DNA of 64,000 nucleotides, from positions 1 to 64,000 of the forward strand of contig RXIW01000002.1 in the NCBI GenBank assembly GCA_003989065.1. The letters run 5' to 3'. Both the position numbers and the translations under genes were made by a program. Shown in pieces: positions 46,963 through 54,252 of this stretch. The number at the start of each line of letters is the position of its first letter. The stretch's first letter is position 1. Below the pieces are notes generated by a model, which ran no database searches, had not been told where the DNA came from, and worked only from the letters and a program-made list of their open reading frames with translations. Source of the stretch: Candidatus Competibacteraceae bacterium. GTDB lineage: Bacteria; Pseudomonadota; Gammaproteobacteria; Competibacterales; Competibacteraceae.

Positions 46963-49900
46963 GTGTTGTACCACTACCAAAGCAATCGACTGGAAGTCCT
47001 GAGCGATCGCCTGGCCGAGCTGTTGCGCCAGCCGTTGCGTGCGCCGCTCGGCCAGGATGTCATCGTCACCCAGAGCAACGGCATGGCGCGCTGGCTGGCA
47101 TTGCGGTGGGCCGATCGCCTGGGAGTCTGCGCCAATCTGAGCGTTCGGTTTCCGTCCACCTTCCTGTGGGAGATGAGCCGGGCTGTTCTGCGACGCCTGC
47201 CGTCCACTTCGAGCTTCGACAAGCCGATTCTGAGCTGGCGCTTGATGAAGTTGCTGCGCGAGTTGGAAGAGACAGCGCAGTTCGCCGGATTACGCGCCTA
47301 TCTGGGAAACGGCGACGACGATTTCCGCCGCTATGAACTGTCCTGCCGCATCGCCGACTGCTTCGATCAATATCTGGTCTACCGGCCGGACTGGATCGAA
47401 AAATGGGAGGCGGGCGAGGACGAGGACTGGCAGGCGGAGCTGTGGCGGCGCTTGGTGCGTAATGGCGAAGCGCACCGGGTGCAGGTCCAGCGCCGATTCC
47501 GCGCGGCCTTGCAACAGGGCGATGCGGCGCGCGGCCACCTGCCGGAACGGGTCGCCGTTATCGGCGTGGTTGCGTTGCCGCCGCTGTATTTGGATCTGCT
47601 GGCGGCTTTGGCCGGCGTGCTGGATGTGCACTTGTTCCTGCTCAATCCCTGCCGGGAGTATTGGGGCGATATTCAAGCCGAGCGCGATCTGGCCCGGTTG
47701 GATGAGGATATCGATCCCGACGACGCCTATCTGACGGTCGGTCATCCGCTGCTGGCTTCGCTCGGCAAGCAGGGCCGCGACTTCATCGACCTGGCGCTGA
47801 CCTATCCGGGTATGGAGTGGGATGGCTTCGTCGAACCGGAGGGCGATGATCTGTTGCATCGCCTGCAGGCCGATATCCTGCATTTGCGCGAGCCGGGCAG
47901 TGGCGATGTTCCGCCCTGGCCGCTGCGGCTGGGCGACCGCTCGTTGCAGGTGCACGTCTGTCATGGGCCGATGCGCGAGGTCGAGGTGTTGCACGACCAG
48001 TTGCTGGCGCTGTTCGAGGCCCACCGCGACCTGCGGCCATCGGATGTGATCGTGATGGCCCCGGATATCGCCATCTATGGGCCGTTGATCGAGGCGGTCT
48101 TCGGCTCGGCGCCGCGCGGCCGCTGGATTCCGTTCAGCGTCGCCGATCAGGGCGTTCCCGCCGAGAATCCGCTGATCGAAGTGTTTTTCAACCTGCTGGA
48201 TTTGGGTGGCGGTCGCTTCGCCGCCGAGCAGGTTCTGGGCGTGCTGGAACCGTCGGCAGTGCGACGCCGGTTTGATCTGACCGAAGACGATCTAGAGCAG
48301 ATCCGCCGCTGGGTGCGGGAGACCGGCATCCGCTGGGGGATCGACGCCGACAGCAAGCGGACCCTGGATTTACCAGCCACCGCCGAACATACCTGGCGAA
48401 CCGGGTTGGATCGCCTGTTGCTGGGGTACGCGCTGCCGGGGGAAGGCCGCCGTCTCTATGGCGATCTATTGCCCTACGACGAAATCGAGGGCAGCGCGGC
48501 GCAAGCCCTGGGCGGCCTGCAGCATTTCACCGAGGCGTTGTTCGGACTGGAGGCCCTGTTGCGCGAACGGCGACCGTGGGCGGCATGGATCACGGTGCTA
48601 GGCACGGTGCTGGAGCAATTCTTCGATCCGCGCGAGCGCGAGGAGAACGAGCTGCAGCTGATCCGCAACGCCCTGGCGACCCTGGACGATCATGCCGCAC
48701 AGGCGGGTCTGGTCGAACCGGTGTCGCTGGCGGTGGTCGAGTCGGCCCTGCGTCAGCAGTTGAACACGGTCGAAAGCGGAGCAGGGCGCTTTCTGAGTAG
48801 CGGGGTGACCTGCTGCGCCATGGTGCCGATGCGCAGCATTCCATTTCCGGTAGTGTGTCTGCTCGGCCTGAATGACGATGCCTATCCGCGTCCGCAGCCG
48901 TCGGCCGGTTTCGATCGCATGGCGACCCGCTTCCGCCGCGGCGACCGCTCTCGTCGGCAGGACGACCGCTATCTGTTTCTGGAGACGCTGCTGTCGGCCC
49001 GCCGTTGCCTCTACCTCAGCTATGTCGGCCAGAGCATCCGCGACAACGCGCTGTTGCCGCCTTCGGTGCTGGTGGGTGAGTTGCTGGATGTGGTGGATCG
49101 CAGTTTTCAGCGGGCCGATGGCAGCCGCGCCAGCGAACAGCTGGTGACCCGCCATCCCCTGCAGGCGTTCAGCCGGCGCTATTTCGCTGGCGATCCGCGC
49201 TGGTTCAGTTACGCTCAAGAGTGGGTCGAGGCCAGCCGTCAGGCCGGTCGTGGCGAACGGGAGCCGGAGCCGTTGTTGATGACCGAGCTGCCGGAACCGG
49301 AGCCCGCTTGGCGCACGGTGAACCTGGACGGGCTACTGCGGTTTTTCCGTCATCCGGCTCGCTGGTTGCTGCGGGAACGGCTTGGCATCCGTCCGGAGGA
49401 GGATGCGGAGGCGCTGGAAAATCGTGAACCGTTCGTGCTGGGTGGCCTGGAGAACCATCAAGTGCTCGGGCGGATGCTGGAATTGCACCGAGAAGGACAG
49501 CCGTCGGTGGAAATTGCCCGGATCATGCGGGCGGGCGGCGCGTTGCCACACGGCCAGGTCGGCGAATACGCCTTCGCCAAGGCTCAGGAGCGCGTGACCC
49601 GCTTCGCCGGGCGACTGGGTCGGGTGCTGCCGCGCGCCAAGGGTGAAGCGCTGGAGGTGGATTTGACCCTGGGGGATTTCTGGCTGACCGGACAACTGAC
49701 CGGTCTGACGCCGGATGGCTGGGTGAGTTATCGGCTGGCCAGCATGAAGGCCAACGACTATCTGCAGTTGTGGCTGTATCACTTGGCGCTGAACGCTATG
49801 GCTCCGGCGGGTATGACGTTGAACAGCCACTGGCTGGCGGAGGACCAGGATGTGCTGCTGGAGCCGGTCGAGGATCCACGCGCCCAGCTGCATGACTTGC

Positions 49901-50196
49901 TGACCTGGTACTGGCGTGGTAGTCGCCAGCTGTTGCACTTCTTTCCCAAAGCCGCCTTCGCCTATGTCGGGCAGCTGCGCAAGGATCGTAATAACGATGC
50001 CGAATCAGCCCTGCGGACGGCCCGGACGATGTGGGAAGGTAGCCCGTTCCGCCCGGACCGCGCGGAACGGGACGATCCCTATTACCGTCTGGCGTTTCGC
50101 GATAGCGATCCGCTGGACGCAGAATTCACGACGGTGGCAGAGGCCGTGTTTGCGCCGTTGCTGGAGCGTCTTTCGACGACCCTTTCACCTGTTTAG
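46963..50196 (+). CDS. recC: Exodeoxyribonuclease V gamma subunit
   Basis: A 1077-residue RecC, the Chi-recognising subunit of RecBCD (E. coli RecC 1122). The N-terminal YHYQSNRLEVLSDRLAELL, 'VIVTQSNGMARWLALRWADRLGV' in outline and SFPSTFLWEMS-like segments are the family start. 'VVCLLGLNDDAYPRPQPSAGFD' in outline near residue 630 and the C-terminal nuclease-like fold (about 800-1070) are present, and the end is intact. Start GTG 46963 is 37 bases after the DUF721 gene. recB and recD do not follow: an AT-rich segment on the opposite strand begins at once, overlapping the recC stop by 12 bases. Confidence 0.92.
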   Translation: MLYHYQSNRLEVLSDRLAELLRQPLRAPLGQDVIVTQSNGMARWLALRWADRLGVCANLSVRFPSTFLWEMSRAVLRRLPSTSSFDKPILSWRLMKLLRELEETAQFAGLRAYLGNGDDDFRRYELSCRIADCFDQYLVYRPDWIEKWEAGEDEDWQAELWRRLVRNGEAHRVQVQRRFRAALQQGDAARGHLPERVAVIGVVALPPLYLDLLAALAGVLDVHLFLLNPCREYWGDIQAERDLARLDEDIDPDDAYLTVGHPLLASLGKQGRDFIDLALTYPGMEWDGFVEPEGDDLLHRLQADILHLREPGSGDVPPWPLRLGDRSLQVHVCHGPMREVEVLHDQLLALFEAHRDLRPSDVIVMAPDIAIYGPLIEAVFGSAPRGRWIPFSVADQGVPAENPLIEVFFNLLDLGGGRFAAEQVLGVLEPSAVRRRFDLTEDDLEQIRRWVRETGIRWGIDADSKRTLDLPATAEHTWRTGLDRLLLGYALPGEGRRLYGDLLPYDEIEGSAAQALGGLQHFTEALFGLEALLRERRPWAAWITVLGTVLEQFFDPREREENELQLIRNALATLDDHAAQAGLVEPVSLAVVESALRQQLNTVESGAGRFLSSGVTCCAMVPMRSIPFPVVCLLGLNDDAYPRPQPSAGFDRMATRFRRGDRSRRQDDRYLFLETLLSARRCLYLSYVGQSIRDNALLPPSVLVGELLDVVDRSFQRADGSRASEQLVTRHPLQAFSRRYFAGDPRWFSYAQEWVEASRQAGRGEREPEPLLMTELPEPEPAWRTVNLDGLLRFFRHPARWLLRERLGIRPEEDAEALENREPFVLGGLENHQVLGRMLELHREGQPSVEIARIMRAGGALPHGQVGEYAFAKAQERVTRFAGRLGRVLPRAKGEALEVDLTLGDFWLTGQLTGLTPDGWVSYRLASMKANDYLQLWLYHLALNAMAPAGMTLNSHWLAEDQDVLLEPVEDPRAQLHDLLTWYWRGSRQLLHFFPKAAFAYVGQLRKDRNNDAESALRTARTMWEGSPFRPDRAERDDPYYRLAFRDSDPLDAEFTTVAEAVFAPLLERLSTTLSPV

Positions 50197-51939
50197 CACA
50201 GTCAAGTGAAGACGTTGGTGGTTCAAACTGGTATCGAGCGCCTGGAAATTTTGGATCACCGCTTCAATGGATGTGATGTCCACTGGCTCTAAATCAGCCA
50301 TCTTCAATTCTGTCGGTAACTTGGCGCCAAGCTCCTGTCTAGAAGAGAGACACAATACCTCTGGTGGTTCTCCATCCGTGGTGAATTCAATACTGAACTC
50401 GGCATTCTGGCCAGGGATATCGATGCGTTGGCCTGCCTCCAGATAGGCATTGGGCGTATAACGGTTAGGATAAATACGAGCGATTTTGCCACTCTCATCT
50501 CGATAGTAGCAATAGAGATAGCCTGCTTCGGAGAGTTGAACAGATAGATTCAGCCGCTCGCCGACATGGTAGACTGGATTAGAGCCACGTGCTGTATCTA
50601 GTTGAATAATGATAGGTTTCTGGTTGATTGTGAGTGCTGTGGCAGCAGAAGAAATGTCAGGTTGAATAATGATAGGTTTCTGGTTGATTGTGGGTGCTGT
50701 GGCAGCAGAAGAAACGTCAGGAGGTGGAATATCTTTGTCGGGAGATGATTTCGTTGTTGGGTTGGTAAAGTAGAAATATAAAGGGATCCCCAGCAGTGCA
50801 GTGATGGATAGCGCTAATATCGAAGCGCCCAAAGCGCCTAAAAACCTGGGTCGGTACTGCTTAACAGAGTTGCCGTCAGTTTGGGAAATCAGAGTCTCCG
50901 TTATCATCGAAATGGCAGGGCGGGACGGAAGTATTTGGGTCTGCTCATCGGTTATGGCTTGTGCTAGATCCTGTTGAAACGCCTCGATAGTTGTATACCG
51001 TGCTTTCATCTTGACGGCTAGTCCTTTCAGCAGCACGCTTTCGGTTGTCCCCGGGATAGGTACCCCAAGCATCGATGGGGGTTGTAGGCGATCTTCATGT
51101 ACTCGTGCTGGCGCCTCCGGCGGTAGTTGTCCTGTTATAGCGTAATAGAGCGTTCCCGCCACCGCATACACATCGGTCCAAGGACCTTGATGGCCATGGG
51201 TATAATATTGTTCCAGCGGTGCGAATCCTCGCTTGAAGATCACCGATAGACTGTGACTGTGATCGTTCTCCAGCATGGCAAATCGTGCTGCTCCAAAATC
51301 GATCAACTTCACTTGTTGGCTGTGCGTCAGGTAGATGTTATCGGGGCTAATATCTCGGTGAATCAATCCGGCAGTATGGATTTCTCGTAATGTATCCATC
51401 ACAGGTGATAACAGTTGAAATGCTTTCACAAATGGTAATCGACCACTCTGAGTAGCGATATGCTGTTTTAAAGTCATACCATTTAAATAACTCATGACTA
51501 GATAGCCAGTGCCATTTGCAGGGAAGAAATCACGTACTGCCACAATTCCAGAATGCTCGCTGAATTGCGCTAAAATTCTGGCCTCATCTAGAAATTTTTC
51601 AAGCCCATGAGTGAATATCTGACGTGCCTCGCTTTCTGTATTATGTCCGCAAGCTGATACTGTGACGCCGTCAGATGCACGAGTGGCGAAGCCTCGCGGT
51701 AAAAATTCTTTAATTGCCAATTTAGTGGCCAAAATCAGATCATAGGCTAGGTAGGTAACACCAAATCCCCCTTCACCTAAAATTCGCCCAATTAGATACC
51801 GATCTTTCAATAATGTGCGTGGTGGTAGATAAAAATCATTGTTAACTGCTGAGCCTTTTTCCTGATAGCCACAAAGCGGACAAACTGAAGCCTCGTCAGT
51901 TGTAGTCATACAGCCCATGCATAAATACTGCGAATTCAT
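50185..51939 (-). CDS. Zinc-ribbon Ser/Thr kinase with TM helix and DUF4384-like domain
   Basis: A 584-residue eukaryotic-like kinase. Residues 7-26 are a C-x2-C ... C-x2-C zinc ribbon. The kinase domain (about 47-315) has the Gly loop GEGGFG, the Lys in AIKEFL, catalytic HRDISPDN, and DFGAAR, all intact. A transmembrane helix (about 365-388) is followed by a tandemly duplicated linker and a C-terminal extracytoplasmic domain (about 455-545, GYLYCYYRDESGKIARIYPNR) like DUF4384. The start overlaps the stop of a decayed gene as ATGA, so the two formed an operon. Codon use is AT-rich, unlike recC. It probably senses an envelope signal; its targets are unknown. Confidence 0.85.
   Translation of the reverse strand: MNSQYLCMGCMTTTDEASVCPLCGYQEKGSAVNNDFYLPPRTLLKDRYLIGRILGEGGFGVTYLAYDLILATKLAIKEFLPRGFATRASDGVTVSACGHNTESEARQIFTHGLEKFLDEARILAQFSEHSGIVAVRDFFPANGTGYLVMSYLNGMTLKQHIATQSGRLPFVKAFQLLSPVMDTLREIHTAGLIHRDISPDNIYLTHSQQVKLIDFGAARFAMLENDHSHSLSVIFKRGFAPLEQYYTHGHQGPWTDVYAVAGTLYYAITGQLPPEAPARVHEDRLQPPSMLGVPIPGTTESVLLKGLAVKMKARYTTIEAFQQDLAQAITDEQTQILPSRPAISMITETLISQTDGNSVKQYRPRFLGALGASILALSITALLGIPLYFYFTNPTTKSSPDKDIPPPDVSSAATAPTINQKPIIIQPDISSAATALTINQKPIIIQLDTARGSNPVYHVGERLNLSVQLSEAGYLYCYYRDESGKIARIYPNRYTPNAYLEAGQRIDIPGQNAEFSIEFTTDGEPPEVLCLSSRQELGAKLPTELKMADLEPVDITSIEAVIQNFQALDTSLNHQRLHLTVLNR
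50601..50720 (-). repeat. 60-bp tandem duplication in the kinase gene
   Basis: Two adjacent 60-base copies (50601-50660 and 50661-50720) share the string ttctggttgattgtg and differ at about three or four positions. They are in frame and double a 20-residue unit containing INQKPIIIQ in the extracytoplasmic linker. Confidence 0.9.
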
Positions 51940-52585
51940 GTTTCACCTTCGCTATTACTGGGATACTTTATTTGGTTGGTGATCACTTGATAACCAGAGA
52001 CTGAATCCACTGGTCTGTTGTTTTCTGGAATAGCAACCCGTTGTCCAGCGTTAGGATAGGCATTGGGATAGAATCGATTGGGGAAGACACGAGTGATTTT
52101 CCCGATCTTATCGCTGTAGCAACAGTAGAGGTAACTATCATCGGAAATCTGTGCGGTTAAGTCTAGGAGTTCACCTACTCAATCAGTCGAACGTGTGCCC
52201 ACATCAGCGGAATATCCTAGAGTGCCTTTTTTAGTGTTGGAACTGCTGCTTTTTCTATCACTGTCATCGCCACTACTATGACTATCATCGAGATAACAGC
52301 CGATGCTACCATCGATTCTATCTGCTATGATGTCCTTGTCAACCTGGGTAATGACTCCAAGAATGTAGTAGCGAGGCACCTCAAAACCTGCTTGGATATC
52401 GATAAGTTGTTGCACTGCTAATACACACGCTTGTCGAGATCAAAATCAACGAAGGTGGATGAATTGCTCTTGGTAGACATTTTGGCGATAGTGGAGATCA
52501 GCATTTCCTTGGTGTCTGCTTGCATCTATCCTGTTGTGCCAGGGATACTGGCGCTGATTGCCATGTAATTCTTACTTACTCGTCT
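51936..52585 (-). pseudogene. Decayed CsgG/FlgO-like + DUF4384 gene
   Basis: Reading 3' to 5' on the plus strand, fragments join into one protein: an N-terminal piece (SIPGTTG, stop, MQADTKEMLISTIAK, then STFVDFDLDK), a frame change near 52416-52420, then the segment containing RYYILGVITQVDKDI, an in-frame TGA at 52179-52181, and a DUF4384-like tail (YLYCCYSDKIGKITRVFPNR). The first parts recall CsgG/FlgO-type outer-membrane lipoproteins; the tail is homologous to the end of the kinase encoded downstream. The lesions are a TAG at 52526-52528, one frameshift and the TGA. The 5' end is uncertain and decays upstream. The last codon overlaps the kinase ATG. Confidence 0.7.
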
Positions 52586-52788
52586 GTTTCAAATCTTGGA
52601 GTTATTCAGAGCAATAATGAAGTGATGGAAGGCCAGAAATATAGGGATGTAGCGGAAAGAGTTTCTTTGATGCGTCTAAGGTGCTTTTTGAACAAATGCC
52701 GCAATATGCGGCTATAAAATGCTGGCCATAAGGCAGGCGAATTTTTGTTTGTTTCGAAGCAATTTTATGGCGACTGATGGAGAATATT
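52586..52788. other. AT-rich intergenic DNA
   Basis: Between the decayed gene and the divergent ompA-like gene I see no supported gene. A short open frame on the plus strand (52520-52717) has no ribosome site, overlaps the decayed gene on the other strand, and resembles nothing I know. Promoters for both divergent genes should lie here; no hexamer pair stands out. Confidence 0.4.
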
Positions 52789-53331
52789 ATGAAACATTTT
52801 ATAGGTATGTTGGGTATGGTTGTTGCTATTTCTGTTGGTTATGCTGGAGACTATAATGTAGCAGATTTTGGCGGGAGATTGCCAACTAGTAGTGAGTTAG
52901 TTAATGCGCTTAAACCGCCGCCGAAAGCTAGAGGTATCATAATGCATGGCAGTAATGATAAACAAAATATAGTTCAAGAAAAACCAAAAGCGATATCTAT
53001 GCAAATACAATTCGATTATAATTCTTCCGAACTAACCCCTGATTCTAAATCAAAACTGGATGTGGTAGCTACAGCGTTAAGTTCAGCTGCGCTGACGAAT
53101 TTTAAATTTAAAATTGAAGGTCATACGGATTCTAACGGATCATCAGCTTATAATCTAAAGCTTTCACAGCTTCGTGCGCAATCAGTAGCAAAATATTTGC
53201 ATTCGCATGGTGAAATAAGCATGGATCGGTTGGAAATTGTTGGTAAAGGGATGACTCAGCCTGCAAATTCTGTTGATCCTAATGCTCCAGAAAATAGAAG
53301 GGTAGTGATTGTTAATGTTGGTAATATGTAG
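52789..53331 (+). CDS. OmpA-family peptidoglycan-associated periplasmic protein
   Basis: A 180-residue protein with a signal peptide (residues 1-20, ending VGYAG) and a C-terminal OmpA/MotB domain (about 72-175): 'IQFDYNSSELTPDSKSKLD' in outline, then FKIEGHTDSNGSSAYNLKLSQ-type and 'RRVVIVN'. GHTD..G..YN..LS..RA is the peptidoglycan-binding signature. There is no beta-barrel and no lipobox, so it is a soluble periplasmic or loosely anchored protein. GGAG precedes ATG 52789; an in-frame ATG at 52777 is less likely. Base composition is about 40% G+C, strikingly lower than the rest of the window. It is divergent from the kinase operon and may belong to the same system. Confidence 0.85.
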   Translation: MKHFIGMLGMVVAISVGYAGDYNVADFGGRLPTSSELVNALKPPPKARGIIMHGSNDKQNIVQEKPKAISMQIQFDYNSSELTPDSKSKLDVVATALSSAALTNFKFKIEGHTDSNGSSAYNLKLSQLRAQSVAKYLHSHGEISMDRLEIVGKGMTQPANSVDPNAPENRRVVIVNVGNM

Positions 53332-53464
53332 CAGCTTAACATAATGGTTCACCGACTTTATCGGGGGCACTGGAACGTGACTGGGCTCAATTGAGATTTC
53401 CCGTGGTTGCCACAAGATACAGGGACATGGTAGCAAGAGCCGAATAGTGGGAAGCTGACGGGGT

Positions 53465-53632
53465 ATGTCTGCGGATGGACTGCCGACGATACTAATCACT
53501 CTTGCTGTGCCATTGGATTTGCCCGATGTGCGAGTGTTGTTCCACGGGATACTGGAAGTCGAGGTGGAAGCACCTTGCAGACTACTTGATGCCACCGCTG
53601 TGGTCGAGAAATTGACCGGTCTCACGGATTAA
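53465..53632 (+). pseudogene. Possible 3' fragment of an unknown gene
   Basis: A 55-residue frame (MSADGLPTILITLAVPLDLP, then a valine- and leucine-rich remainder) without a ribosome site. It reads like the C-terminal end of a larger protein cut off by the upstream junction. No family recognised. Confidence 0.25.
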
Positions 53633-53862
53633 AATTAATTACCATTCTGGCGCCATGCAAATCTGGCCACACACTTGAATCTCAGCAATTCCCGGTTTTT
53701 TATTTCAATCAGCAGGGTATGGGACAGGTATATCGTCGGCGTAGCTACGCACCGGTCGATTGCTTGGGTATTGACAGTATCAGCTGAATTGTGAGCGGCT
53801 AATAAAGCCTTTTAACCAACTCATCGAATGAATTGAATAACTGTACGCCAAACGAACGAAAA

Positions 53863-53907
53863 TCAGTGTTCATGGCATCTTTGTATTTAAGATGCCATGA
53901 ACACTGA
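53863..53907. repeat. 18-bp perfect inverted repeat
   Basis: Arms 53863-53880 (tcagtgttcatggcatct) and 53890-53907 are exact reverse complements with a nine-base loop (ttgtattta). No T-run follows. It might be a remnant mobile-element end, a terminator for decayed genes, or a protein-binding palindrome. Confidence 0.8.
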
Positions 53908-54252
53908 AACGAAGCACTGAGATGATTTCCTGGGCTTTATGGACGCGATCGCTGTGGAAATATCTGTTAACTAGAAACTGCACGTAATTTTGGACCATTA
54001 TAGCGCGCATAAGAAGTGCGGCGCGTGGCTGACTGCGCACCCGAAGGTCCATTCCACTTTACGCCAACCTCAGCCTGTTGACTCAACCAAGTTGAAATCG
54101 AGCGCGCGGTCCAAGGCTTGCCGCTTCGCGATACCTTCGTAATACTATTGTTAATTTACGCAATTGAGCACTAGTTTTCGGCCCTTCAGAAATCGCTGCT
54201 TATAGAACTGAACCTGATTTTTGGGTCGCGCGGCTTGAAGTCCTTGCGGCGT

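Larger units (their letters stand above)
53332..54252. other. Gene-poor segment with gene fragments and a large hairpin
   Basis: About 920 bases without a convincing gene. A 55-codon frame at 53465-53632 (plus, ending ATAVVEKLTGLTD) has coding-like composition but no upstream continuation: a stop stands at 53456-53458. A long perfect hairpin lies at 53863-53907. The part from about 54000 to 54150 is GC-richer and may be a remnant of another gene. I cannot assign any of it, and no transposase is recognisable. Confidence 0.4.

Noticed and set aside
52179-52181. In-frame TGA as a selenocysteine codon
   Set aside because: A frameshift and a TAG disrupt the same gene, no SECIS-like hairpin follows, and the homologous position in the kinase is not Cys.
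52520-52717. A 65-codon plus-strand frame in the island
   Set aside because: Opposite the decayed CsgG/FlgO-like gene, no ribosome site, no resemblance to known proteins.
53182-53625. A 147-codon minus-strand frame over the end of the ompA-like gene
   Set aside because: It overlaps the supported OmpA domain, has no ribosome site and no recognisable sequence.
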